Positions 13,048 through 24,580 of a stretch of DNA of 64,000 bases are shown piece after piece. The stretch's first letter is position 1. Every line of letters begins with the position of its first letter. The position numbers and the translations under genes are program-made. Below the pieces are notes generated by a model that did not search any database, was not told where the DNA came from, and saw nothing but the letters and a program-made list of their open reading frames with translations. This stretch comes from Poecilobothrus nobilitatus (taxonomy: Eukaryota > Arthropoda > Insecta > Diptera > Dolichopodidae). The stretch lies in assembly GCA_947095535.1 (NCBI GenBank), contig OX352774.1, positions 45,214,496 to 45,278,495 of the forward strand, read 5' to 3'.

Positions 13048-14606
13048 TTGTTGTATACATACATAGATGGTATACTTTAAAAACAAAAATTATCTGCAGT
13101 TTGTATAAACTGGATTACCGTCAAAAAAATATTCATATGAAAAAACTAGAAAATTGTAATCTAGTGCCTTTCGTTTTTTTGTCTTGAATGGAAGAGGATT
13201 TTCTTAACAAAACCTTTTTTAAAGTTTTTATATCAAATATTTTTACACATAAAAATAAAAAATTCAATATTTCTAATGACTGTTCCGAAAGGTTTAAAAA
13301 CCAAAAAAAAAAATGGGCAATGGGCAACAACAGCTACAACAAAAAGATGAAATTTATCTATATTAAAAACTAAAATCTTAATATAAAATTTAATAAATGA
13401 ATAAAAAAGGAAAAAATGCAACCGTTTTAATATTTATAAAACTTCATATGAATGTAATCTGTGTGGAAACACTCAATCCCTTAATCATCATCGAATGAAT
13501 GAATGTACGTGTGTTTAGAAATGTACAAAAAACATTGGTACAAAAAAAGTACATAAATTATGAAATGTATGTTGATATGATATACAATTGACAAGACTCT
13601 AATATTTTGTTTATAATTTTTCATATTTATTTCCTTATTTACAATTTACTTAACCAAAAAAAAAAATAAAATAAGAAAACAAAAGAAAATCGAAATACAA
13701 AAGAGTGGAGTGTAAAGACAACAAAACTAAAAAAAATATTTTTTTTTTTTTAAATTTAAGAAAAAAATTATTAAAAAAAAAAAAAATATTCTTGCGCATG
13801 TTTAAATTTAATTTTTCAAATAAAAGTAAAGAAATAATGAATTTTTGTTTCGAAATTGAATCCTTTTACTGCACGTAAAGAACAAATAAAAAATAGGGAA
13901 ATTTATAACACAAATCAGTTATTGTTAAAGTATAAAAATATTCCACAGATTCTTAAAAGGGAAAATTAAGGAAATTATTTCCATCTAAAAAAATCTTTTG
14001 TATTGTAATAACATATTTTTAAGTTCATATTTATATAGAGATGCCCATACGCTCTAAGAGAGAAAATTCAGCTTTTCCTTTTTTTTTTACTTTTTTTTTT
14101 ATTATTGTTGTTTTTGGGTAATTTTACTCCAGATAATATTATTAAAATTTCTGTTTTGACATTTAATAAATACACAAAAAAAAAAATTGTTTATATTATA
14201 AAAAAAAAATTCTTTAAATTTCCTATCAGTACGAATCATAATTCCGTTATTAAAAGGACTTGTGAGGAAAATCCTGAAAAAAAAAACAAACAAACTCCGA
14301 TAATATGCGATATATTTACGAAATTGACGTAATAATTGTAAAATCAATTCGAGGTAATATTATTTTTACTAATATTTAAGATCGAATAAAATATTAAATA
14401 TTTAAATATTAAATAAATGAAGTAATAAAATGTGGAAAAAAAAAATTTATAGTACCTAATTAAATAAATATTGCAAAATTTTGCATTAAAACAAAAACTA
14501 ACAAAAAATAAAATGGATTTTTTTTTTGTTTAAATTAATTTTATAAATTATAAGATTTAAAAATGCTTTGCAGGAATTATAAAAGAAAAAAACATATAAA
14601 TGAAGT

Positions 14607-14623
14607 ACCTAACCTAACCTAAC
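14607..14623 (+). repeat. Three CCTAA units (insect-telomere-like motif)
   Basis: The sequence CCTAACCTAACCTAACG contains three perfect CCTAA units. TTAGG/CCTAA is the ancestral insect telomere repeat, but three units are easily produced by chance. Two further units occur at 35272-35281. Recorded as a simple repeat only. Confidence 0.4.
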
Positions 14624-14811
14624 GATTTTTTTGAAAAGTTGCTAAATTAAAGAAAAACAAATTTCAAAAATTTCAAAAAATAATTTTCCAAAAAAAACGC
14701 AATTCAAAATTAACGATTTGAATTTTTATTAAAATTTTCCTTTAGTATTTTTTTTTTTTTTAAATTTTTATGATTTTAAGATTCTTTAGTTTGATATCAT
14801 AATATTTAGTG

Positions 14812-14846
14812 CAACCAATCAACCAATCAACCAACCAACCAACAAA
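14812..14846 (+). repeat. (CCAA)n / (CCAAT)n simple repeat
   Basis: Tandem AACCAATC units followed by AACC units. Confidence 0.85.
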
Positions 14847-16311
14847 CTAAGTAAAATTTAAACAGATATAGGTATACTTTATAAAACTGTAGTCAGACCA
14901 ATTAATCATTTTAAATTTTTACATTTGGACAGTTTAAAGAGATGAAAAATAGTTCAACTTATAGATTATAGATTATTCTATAGTTTAATAAAATTTCTTT
15001 CTTTTAGTGATGCAATAATAAAATTATAGGACTTGAAACAGAAATATTCTGAATTTTATCTATTCTGTTCAAAACTAATAGTTTTTTTTTTTATCATATT
15101 TTTAAAAATTTCTTCCTTCCCGTTTTCCCATCACTACCTACCATTTGATGAGAACTTTTAAATATTAAAATTGCAACTTTACTACTAAATTTAACTTATA
15201 TTTAAACTTATATTTAAACTTATATTTAAAATAATAATGGTTTTTCTTTTCTACTTTCCACACAAAAAATTCGTCTTACCAATTTTATGATGCAGTTTTG
15301 TTGCACTAAGTGAAGTACTGTAAAATAATGACTTGCATGTTACATGATGTGAATAAAGGCAAAAACCATCAGTTTTTTCCTCCTCTCGGTTAGGTTTTTT
15401 TTTTTTGTTTTTTGTGGAAAAGTTTTTAATGAATTTAAGAAATGACTTTTTAATATTTGCATATTTTGTTTTTTCTTTTGCCAAGATTATTTTTTTTTTT
15501 CTCTCTCTATTTTATCAAACTTAAAATTTTCTTTTTTTACTTAAATAAAATCTTTAATTTTTTATCTCTTTTAGAAAGGAGTCTACTCTAAATTGATAAA
15601 TTTGAAAGGTTAAAAAAATTATTTGTTAAAAAAAAGTTATTGGAAAATATAAAAATAAAGACAAAATATTATTTAATTTAATAAAAGTTTATTCTAAAAT
15701 CATTCTGATAATTAAAAATCTTAAATTATTTCAAGGATAGGATTTTTTTTGATTTTCTTCTTTTTATACATTTTTGTTTTAAAATCTAATTTTTTAATTA
15801 TTTATTCAAAAAGTTTTCTTTTATTTATAACAATAAAACAGAAATAAAAAAATAAAAAATAAAAATAGAAATAAGAGAAAAGAAAAATACAAAAAAAGGA
15901 AAAGGAAAAATATTTAACTTTGAATGAAGGTTTAGTAAAGTAAATTTGAAGAAAATTCAATTTTCTTTTTTGTTTTTTTTTGTTTTTTTATAAACAAATA
16001 AAAGATAAAAAAGAAAATAAAAATTTAAAGAATGTTTTTTTTCTTTTCTTTGTTTATTTGTTCATTTTTTTCGTATTAAAGTTATTTTTATTAAAGAATT
16101 TTTACTTAAAATAAATTTTTGCACAATATATATATATAATTTTTTGTTTTAAATTTTAAATTTTTTTTTTTATTTTTATTGAAAAAATATGATTTTGATT
16201 GAATATAAGAAAAATTTCAAAATGATTTACAATTTACTGAAATGTAAAACGAAGGGATATTTAGTAATTTTCAAACTATCTAACTCTAATATAAATATTT
16301 ATATATCTAAT

Positions 16312-16390
16312 CAGAGGGTCTTGGATTCAAACCCCGTTGGGTTCTAACATATTGGAGGGTTTTGAGTTCAAACCCCGAGGTCATATAATT
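16312..16390 (+). other. Two adjacent tRNA-like B-box scraps
   Basis: Two near-duplicate segments, GGTCTTGGATTCAAACCCCG and GGTTTTGAGTTCAAACCCCG, follow each other within about 60 bases. Each looks like the T-arm of a tRNA-derived SINE. No A box or acceptor stem is seen. Confidence 0.35.
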
Positions 16391-16484
16391 AAAAAATATT
16401 TAGTAATTTCCAATATTGTAATACTGTATATCGTATAATTAATAGTAATAATAATAATAGCTGCTACAGTGGAGCTATCTTTAG

Positions 16485-16530
16485 TTATTATCATGCAGAA
16501 AGATGGTATATAGTACTGCACTTTTTAATC
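16485..16530 (+). repeat. Repeat E, left scrap
   Basis: The segment CATGCAGAAAGATGGTATAT followed by AGTACTGCA recurs nearly unchanged at 54434-54463. It lies just left of the family A insertion at 16569. Another part of the same repeat lies on the far side of that insertion, at 18415-18680. Confidence 0.4.
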
Positions 16531-16568
16531 CACTGATGGCCCCAACGCTATAATTAATGCTTAATAGA

Positions 16569-18150
16569 AACGAGGAAGAATACAGTTGACTTTGTCAACT
16601 CTTAGATACCCGTACGAACCGTTAGTATGTTCACAGCCTGTCACTCTGCTTACAATATTATTTTTTTAATATTTTAGTATTTTAAAATAATTTGGGTGAA
16701 TTTTATAATTTCTAGAACTATGGGTTGTACATATATTCAAACTATATGTTTATATGTACATTCTTCAAAAGCAGATTCTAACCTTCCACATAACGATTAT
16801 CAATCCAAAACTTTTTCAAATATTCTATAGTACCATTTAATACTAAGCGGTAAATGTATATTAAATTTACTAAGTACAAAACAGTAAATATAATTTTAAA
16901 TATTATATTATATTATATTTAAATATTCCATTGACAGAATAATTTCTTATAAGTACAATAAAATACATATGTGTATGTAAATACGGCGCTATATAATATA
17001 CATCTATACTCTTATCATTCATTCTCTAGTGACATATACGATATGTAAATAAACATGATATTATATAAGTATGTATATATATCAATATCATATAAATAAA
17101 AATTCTTCAAGCAACCGTTATGTTGTTTATTTAATTAATTTTTTTTGTACTACGCATTATATCCTCAACAATTTCAAATTATCGAGTAAAACAAAATGGA
17201 AAAAATTCGTTAATGAAATTTGTTAGAAAATTTGAAAAAATCAAGTAACACTTTCGTCAATTATAAAGTAACCCTATATTATTAAAAAAAGTTGTTAATA
17301 GAAATAAAAATATAATGTTGGAGCTTTAATTTTTGTGTATTACTTCAAAAAAATTTTTACAGGTGTTCAAGTTACAGGTGTTTAAAAATAGGAAATTTTC
17401 AGTTTTTGACCCCTTACAGCTCCTAAACGGGGGGTGATACAAAAAAAATTTCTGAAATGACTCATACTAATTTTCAAAGATCTAACTTCTGTCAAAATTT
17501 CAAGTTTCCAACTTTAACCGTTTAGAAGATGGAAGGGTTAAAGAATTTTGCAAAATTTGAGTTTCGCATAACGGTAAATTAAGACACCGTATGCCAAAAA
17601 TATGTATTTATTGTATATATACTTTTAAAGCTAATGAAAGTAGTAATCGTTTGGTGTTTTCAAAATGAAGATATACCTTATAGAACTTGTGCTATAACAA
17701 TTTAAATATAGAGCTTTTTTGAACCTTTGGGGAGCTGTAGCTCCGTAACGGGTGGGGCTACAAAAAAAAGTTATTGAAAATAAAATTAATATTTTTGTGA
17801 GATCTATCAGTAGTTAGAATTTCATAGCTCTATTGCAAAAAAAATGTGGAGATCTAAAAGTTAGGTGTTCGAGAGCTACCCTAAGGCTTGGTCCAAACTC
17901 AACCAAAAAAAATAGGGAACCTACAAATTACTCCCAAAATATTTTGTGTAAATTTCAAGATTCTAGCTTTCTTAGTTTTTGAGTTAGCGTGCTGACGGAC
18001 GGACGGACGGACGGACATGGCTCAAAAGTCTTAGAATTTTTTTCTGATCCGATCCATACCTTTGAAGGTATATCTAGCTCGCTTATTTCGAGGTGTTACA
18101 AACGGAGGAGTAATTTTATTATACCCGATCCTATCGTACGGGTATAAAAA
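16569..18150 (-). mobile_element. HINE family A, copy A1 (full length)
   Basis: Read on the minus strand it starts TTTTTATACCCGTACGATAG and ends CTTCCTCGTT. The sub-terminal inverted repeats are ATACCCGTACGA at 16606-16617 and its complement at 18134-18145. The 3' stem-loop has arms AGTTGAC (16584-16590) and GTCAACT (16594-16600) around a TTT loop. The (GGAC)n microsatellite is at 17996-18016. There is no coding capacity; the 69-codon frame at 18062-18271 only reads through the 5' end. This layout (sub-terminal inverted repeats, 3' stem-loop, central microsatellite, insertion within T runs) is that of Helentron-associated elements such as Drosophila DINE-1. It is nearly identical to A2, A4 and A5. 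Confidence 0.8.
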
Positions 18151-18414
18151 TGTACTTCAGTTCGATATATTCTTTGTTAGGTATATTCATTCGTCAGTTA
18201 GAAATTACATTCACATTATAGCAGCTTATTTTAAATTCATGATTTTATATCTTATTGATTCAATTTATTAAGGTTTCAAATAAGTTATTTTGATTTTAAT
18301 TTAATGTATAATTGTCATTTATTATGTTAATTGCAGCCGTTTAATAAGCTTATCAAATACAAAAGATTTCAAGTGATTAATTAATGAGTACAAAAATATT
18401 GATAGGAAAAGGAA

Positions 18415-18680
18415 TAAGGATGAAGTGAGAATCTTCCAAAGGCACCAAAAATATCCACGAAAATATTGGTTGAGTCAAATTTTTACTACTTAAATTTGCC
18501 TTCCCCTTTAGCCAATATAATTAAATGAAACTTTTAACCGCACAGTACACTGAAAATTATATGTAACTACTAATTATTATTAATTGCAGTGCACTGGAGG
18601 TATAGAAAAGTTATAGTAGTCGGATGCGGAAACTTTGAATTGGAGAATAGGACTGAAAGAGAATAATGAATCCGTCTTTT
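18415..18680 (+). repeat. Repeat E, right part
   Basis: Blocks such as CCCCTTTAGCCAATATAATT, AATCTTCCAAAGGC and GAATAGGACTGAAAGAGAAT match, in the same order, the reverse complement of 54480-54745. It is therefore a dispersed repeat of about 300 bases, type unknown. No ORF. Confidence 0.45.
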
Positions 18681-20180
18681 ATTATTAATAATATTTGCTC
18701 CACAAATTCCTTTTCTGAAGTTGTTATTTAAAAAATTTTTTTTCTTGAAAATTCTGTAACGTTTTGTTTACAACCTGCTAAGAAATTTTCATGAAGAGAT
18801 AGTCTAGGTTAATATTTCGGTATAACTATTAGTTTATTTAGACCCCCACTTTACTAAATTTTTATTGATGTTTGCTTAGCATTTGTTAAATCATTTTTAA
18901 ACGAAATTTTTACAACACCTTTTGTATTGTTCTGATTTTGTAATGAAATTTACCTTATTTAACAGCTTTTCTTATTATTATTTTTTTTTTGTTGTTCATC
19001 AGATGTAAATAATTTTCTTATATCATCAATCTAGATTATTGTACCCTTAATTTTTTTTGTTGAATGTGACAACTCAATTATTTTATAAAAAAGTACTTAT
19101 TTTGAAAATTATTTAATCAATTGTAAAAGAATTTCATATTAATTTTATTTTATTTGATAAAAATTTGATGAATATAAACTTTAGACTTGCAGTTAGAAAA
19201 TCTTACTATTCAATACGTTTATATTTCAAAATGATGTTATAAAGTTTCCAGGATGTAACGCCGCAATAATATACAAACATGCAACAAACAAAATAATTAT
19301 AAAAAAAAAATTCTTCAAATTTTTCTCTTTTATTTTCCATTTAATTTATTCGATAAGATTATAACTATTTTTTTTTTTAAATCTTTATGTTTGTTTTTAC
19401 CACCAGATTTGTTACCTTTTTCTTAAAAAAATAAAAGATTTTTTTTTTTAACTTATCAAGGAAAATGATATCCAGTTCTTTATTTTTTTTAACATTAAAA
19501 GAAAAAAAGTATAGATAAATGTTGTTTTTACGAATATTGAAAGGGGGTCCAAAAATATTTGATCCCTTCAATTTTATTTTTAAATTTCATTTTATTTTAT
19601 CTAAAAAATAAATTGTTGAATGCGTTTTTAGGTATTGTAAATGTTTTTATTTGATTCTTTTACCGAAATTTTAAAATTTTTCTTTAAAATCCCAATTATA
19701 TGATACCATAATAAAGTAACATATGAAAATAAGGGGATGATAATAATATATAAAGAAAATAGTAAGAGGGGGTCGTAATTCAATACGAAGTAATAAATTG
19801 ATAGACAATTTTCATGTTTACCATAATATGTATGTTCTTCATATATATATAAAATGCACATATGTACATATATATAAGTTTTTCATATATTATTTTGAAG
19901 GAAAGGGCAAAATCTTAAATTTCAAATGGGAATTGAATATTTAATCTAAGAATCTAAGAATACTACGTTTAATTTTATTCTTTTATATTTCATTGGTACG
20001 ATTATAAAATTACTGCAAATTTTAAATAAGATTAAAAATATTTTCGTTACCACTTTCAATCACCACTCTTCATAAGCTTATAAAAAATCTTTTGCTTAGA
20101 AGCCTAGGTTAAAGTTCATTATTATTCACCTATTATATGTAGTATTAATTAAATATTTTCAACAAATTTTTTTGTTTTAG

Positions 20181-20560
20181 TTAATTTTTTTAAAATTTCT
20201 TGAAAAAATGTTGTTGTTAGTATAACTCTGTCCGTTCGTCGTTGTATCTAGCGGTCTATTCGTTTGTCGGTCTATTTACAAAACACGCGTACACCGTTTA
20301 AGATCGAATAATATAATTTTAACCATGGATAGGCATCATCAAAAAATTCGTTTTATAAAACAATTATTTTTATACATAGCTCTAGCCTCACAAAACTGGA
20401 AAAAGTCCGTTATCAAATACTTTTTTGTAATCACTGAAACTATAAATATGACAAGAATTTTACACAATAAGTTTGCAAGCATTTTCGCAAAGTTTCAAAC
20501 CTTTTGAACGACATTTTCGACTAGCTGCTATACAAATTTTTGTACCCAAATTGGACCCAT
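20181..20560 (+). mobile_element. Repeat family D, truncated copy D3
   Basis: Holds the family D 5' half: a run equivalent to TTTTTAGNACA, a degenerate (TCTGTCCG)n stretch at 20226-20275, CGTACACCGTTTAAGATCGA, and AACCATGGATAGGCATCATC. The match fades after about 20560, so the 3' half is lost. The 60-codon frame at 20325-20507 lies inside it and is not a gene. Confidence 0.5.
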
Positions 20561-21534
20561 ATTTTCAGTTAATATTGTTTCATTATAATATTATTATAAG
20601 TATGTATGTAGTAAAAACATATTATCATGAATCTTAAACATAATAAAGAGTTCATACGGATATTTTAATAGTTGAGAACGGCATCTATATTCTTCAGAGT
20701 TTCACTAGTGGAGGATTGGAAATTGTGGATTATAACATAGAAATTGGGGATTATAATTTTGTCTTTTATAGTTCAACTATCGATGAGTCATATTTTGATT
20801 GACTAAATTTAAAGTTTATTTCTCTTTTAGTTAAGATTTAAACTAACAAGGCAAGAATTTTTAATTTAATATATTATATTATGTCATATTAATAAGTAGA
20901 ATTAATAAAATTTGAATTTCTGTTTGAAAACTCTGTACCACAAAATTTTGGTTAGGTATTAAAAAATAAACCCCTTAAAAATTTGAATAAAACTTTCCAT
21001 TATTATTTAAATTTTCAATATAAACTATAATATGTACTTTTAAAGATTCATCCCTTCTTAGCATACGCACGCATCCCTCAACTTAAACGGTACTTGACTT
21101 ACACCGTTTTTAAATTCGGATTTTATTTTTAATTTTATTTATAGTAATTAATTTTTGAAAAATTCCTTTCTTAGAACATTTTTATGAGGCACAATCCGTT
21201 TAGAAACGCCAAAGCTGTAAAAAAGTTCTTTATTCAAATAATTATAAAGCTCAAGTTCTACAAAAGTGTTTTTCTTTTTAAAAATGTCGAAGACAAATTG
21301 AATTTCTTCAATGTATTTTGATATTCAAATGTACAGTTATGTGATCCGTCAATGAAAATTATTATAACTGTACAAATTATTTGTATCCATCTTAAATTCG
21401 TAAATCTAAGAACCTAAAATTTTTAGTTATTATTTTTTTGTTTTTTCCTTTGGATCTTCTAACCCTAAGTGGGGCATAGGAAGTCAAATACAAGTAGAAT
21501 TATCATAACATTTTGTAAATTTCCTTGTTTCAAT

Positions 21535-21611
21535 AAAAACCTCAGTTTCGATTACGACGTACTCATTCATAAACTTTTAAAACTTAGCTTCGATTCAGAA
21601 CAGATTGCTTT
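21535..21611 (+). pseudogene. LINE reverse-transcriptase pseudogene, 5' piece
   Basis: In the frame that reaches 21611 the sequence reads LSFDYDVLIHKLLKLSF then DSEQIAF. This corresponds to the A-F-D-x-x-x-H-x-x-L-x-x-K-L segment (domain 3) of non-LTR reverse transcriptases, with part of the A-F-D-T-V-D core lost or mutated. The frame stops abruptly at a T run where the family A element A2 begins, and continues on the other side of that element at 23188. Upstream of 21535 the LINE signal fades. Confidence 0.6.
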
Positions 21612-23187
21612 TTATACCCGTACGATAGGATCGGTTATAATAAAATTACTCCTCCGTTTGTAACACCTCGAAATAAGCGAGCTAGATATACCTTCAAAGG
21701 TATGGATCGGATCAGAAAAAAATTCTAAGACTTTTGAGCCATGTCCGTCCGTCCGTCCGTCAGCACGCTAACTCAAAAACTAAGAAAGCTAGAATCTTGA
21801 AATTTACACAAAATATTCTGGGAGTAATTTGTAGGTTCCTTATTTTTTTTGGTTGAGTTTGGACCAAGCCTTAGGGTAGCTCTCGAACACCTAACTTTTA
21901 AATCCCGACATTTTTTTTGCAATAGAGCTATGAAATTTTAACTACTGATAGATCTCACAAAAATATTAATTTTATTTTTTATAACTTTTTTTTGTAGCCC
22001 CACCCGTTACGGAGCTACAGCTCCCCAAAAGCTCAGAAAAGTTCTATATTTAAATTGTTATAGCACAAGTTGTATAAAGTATATCTTCATTTTGAAAACC
22101 CCAAACGATTACTCCTTTTATTAGCTTTAAAAGTATATATACAATAAATGTATATTTGTGGCATACGGTGTCTTAATTTACCGTTATGTGAAACTCAAAT
22201 TTTGCAAAATCCTTCAACCTTTCTATCTTCTAAACGGTTAAAGTTGGAAACTTGAAATTTTGACAGAAGTTAGATCTTTGAAAATTAGTATGAGTCATTT
22301 CAGAAACTTTTTTTGTATCGCCCCCCGTTTAGGAGCTGTAAGGGGTCAAAAACTGAAAATTTCCTATTTTTAAACACCTGTAACTTGAACACCTGTTAAA
22401 TTTTTTTTAAAGTAATACACAAAAATTAAAGCTTCAACATTATATTCTTATTTCTGTTAACAACTTTTTTTAATAATATAGGGTTACTTTATAATTGACG
22501 AAAGTGTTACTTGATTTTTTCAAATTTTCTAACAAATTTCTTCAATAAATTTTTTGCATTTTGTTTTACTCGATAATTTGAAATTGTTGAGGATATAATG
22601 CGTAGTACATAAAAATGCAAATAAATAAACAACATAACGGTTGCTTGAAGAATTTTTATTTATATGATATTGATATATATACATACTTATATAATATCAT
22701 GTTTATTTAGATATCGTATATGTCACTAGTGAATGAATGATAAGAGTATAGATGTATATTATATAGCGCCGTATTTACATACATATATGTATTTTATTGT
22801 ACTTATAAGAAATTATTCTGTCAATGGAATATTTAAATATAATAAATTATAATATTTAAAATTATATTTACTATTTTGTACTAAGTAAATTTAATATACA
22901 TTTACCGCTTAGTATTAAATGGTACTATAGAATATTTGAAAAAGTTTTGGATTGATAATCGTTATGTGAAAGGTTAGAATTTGCTTTTGAAGAATGTGCA
23001 TATAAACATATAGTTTGAATATATGTACAACCCATAGTTCTAGAAATTATAAAATTCACCCAAATTATTTTAAAATACTAAAATATTAAAAAAATAATAT
23101 TGTAAGCAGAGTGACAGGCTGTGAACATACTAACGGTTCGTACGGGTATCTAAGAGTTGACAAAGGCAACTGTATTCTTCCTCGTTT
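21612..23187 (+). mobile_element. HINE family A, copy A2, inserted in a LINE ORF
   Basis: Full-length copy, 5' TTATACCCGTACGATAGGAT, (GTCC)n at 21744-21761, 3' sub-terminal repeat CGTACGGGTAT at 23139-23149. The stem-loop has arms AGTTGAC and GGCAACT (one mismatch) at 23155-23171, and the terminus is CTTCCTCGTT. Flanking sequence on both sides belongs to one reverse-transcriptase reading frame. Removing about 1,576 bases restores that frame without a target duplication; the exact cut is ambiguous within the T run. The first 25 or so codons of the frame at 23111-23653 are HINE sequence, not LINE protein. Confidence 0.85.
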
Positions 23188-24580
23188 TAAAACATATTTG
23201 TTTGGTCGAAAACAAAAAGTACGTGTTAATAATAAATTAAGCTGTGATAAAACTGTGATAAAAGGAGTACCTCAAGGTTCAATTTTAGGACCCGATTTGT
23301 TTAAAATTTATATTAATGATATTTGTAAATTAAATTTAGTAGGGACATTGCAATTGTATGCCGACGATACGGTATTAAAATACGCCACGGATAACGAAAT
23401 ACAGTTGAAGAGTGCAATAAATACAGACCTCCTATTAATTAATGAATGGTTAAAGAAGAACAAATTACTATTAAATATTAGCAAAATAAAAATTTTATTA
23501 TTTGACAACAAAAAATTTAACAATATTAATTTTACTTTTAATAATACTAACATTGAAATTGTAAATTCATTTAATTACCTGGGTTTATTTATTGATAAAA
23601 ATTTAAAGTGGTATGTACATGTAGATTACTTGGTCAGGAAAATTTCACCATAATGTTTTCATTCTTAAACGATTACGGAATTTTTTCACACAAAATGCTT
23701 TATTTGTTATTTATTCCTCATATATCTTGTCGAATATAACGTATCTAAATCCACTATGGTGTACTTCGCCCCAATTATATTTAAATAAACTGGATATATT
23801 GAACAAAAAGGCAATAAAAATAATCCACAAACTTCCAATAAGATTTCCGACCGAATCGATTTATAATGATAGATATTTAAGTTTTGAAAACATATGTAAA
23901 AGAGAACTTTATCTTACGGCTTTTAAAATAATTAATAACACAATTAAGCACAATTTCATTATTAATCGAATGGTTGACATTCACAATCACAATACAAGAA
24001 ATAAATCTAACTACTACCTGTCACTATTTAGAACTGATAAGCAAAAAAAAAATTGCTTATACAATTGTCTAAAATTATTCAATGAATTACCATCAGAAAT
24101 TAAAACCCTAAATAATATAAGTTTGTTTCAAAAGTTTATTGTCCAATATATTACATTATCTAACAATTCCCAGCAGTTTTGATTTCCAAGAATTTTTGCC
24201 AATCATCTGTGTGTCCATTGTTTATCAAATATTTTAATATTTTAATACATAACTTGTTTTTCGTACATATGTATTATAGTGTTTGTTTTTTTTTTTATAA
24301 TGGTTTCTTTTTCTTGCTTATTTTTTTTATTTTTTTTTTATTATTTTTCTAAATGTTTTCTTTTTTTTTATTGTTTTTTTTTATTGTTTTAAATTTTATT
24401 GAATTTTTAATTGAAAATTGAAATACTCTAAATTTTGTTACAAATAAATGATCAACAAAAAATATTTATAATTCTATTAGACCAGACAGCGAAAGCTAGG
24501 GTCGTAAGCAATCTAAAATGTATATATATATAAATCTATTGTAAAATTTAAAGTTTTTGAAATAAAGAAAAAAAAACAAA
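23188..24580 (+). pseudogene. LINE (Jockey/CR1-like) reverse-transcriptase pseudogene, 3' piece and 3' UTR
   Basis: Continues the RT interrupted by A2. It shows domain 4 GVPQGSILGPDLFKIYIND (about 23258-23315), the catalytic YADDT motif in LQLYADDTVL (about 23350-23380), and FNYLGLFIDKNLKW (domain 7). The frame ends at a stop at 23651-23653. The C-terminal part resumes in another frame (23727-24182) with NPLWCTSP, a HNHNTRNKSNYYL segment and LFNELPSEIKTLNN, as in Jockey/CR1-type ORF2 C-termini that lack RNase H. At least one frameshift plus a stop make it a pseudogene. The 3' UTR ends near 24580 in AATAAAG followed by a poly(A) run. The endonuclease and RT start are missing, so it is 5'-truncated or lost upstream. 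Confidence 0.85.

Larger units (their letters stand above)
13048..16311. other. AT-rich non-coding sequence with simple repeats
   Basis: No gene supported. The overlapping 61-82-codon frames between 13000 and 14350, on both strands, are A/T-run artefacts. Simple repeats include (CCAA/CCAAT)n at about 14812-14846, three copies of a 12-base TTATATTTAAAC unit at 15196-15228, and CCTAACCTAACCTAACG at 14607-14623. Confidence 0.45.
18151..21534. other. AT-rich non-coding sequence between two inverted family A copies
   Basis: Contains repeat E (18415-18680) and a truncated family D copy (20181-20560), annotated separately. The rest has long T runs and low-complexity frames (19377-19571, 19628-19861) without motifs. 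No gene is supported. Confidence 0.45.

Noticed and set aside
14607..14623. Interstitial telomere (CCTAA)n
   Set aside because: Only three units; not distinguishable from chance, so kept as a simple repeat and not as evidence of a telomere fusion.
17996..18016. (GGAC)n tracts as independent microsatellites
   Set aside because: The same tract occupies the same position in every family A/B/C element, so it is part of the element.
23308..23553. 81-codon minus-strand ORF
   Set aside because: Antisense shadow of the LINE reverse transcriptase frame.
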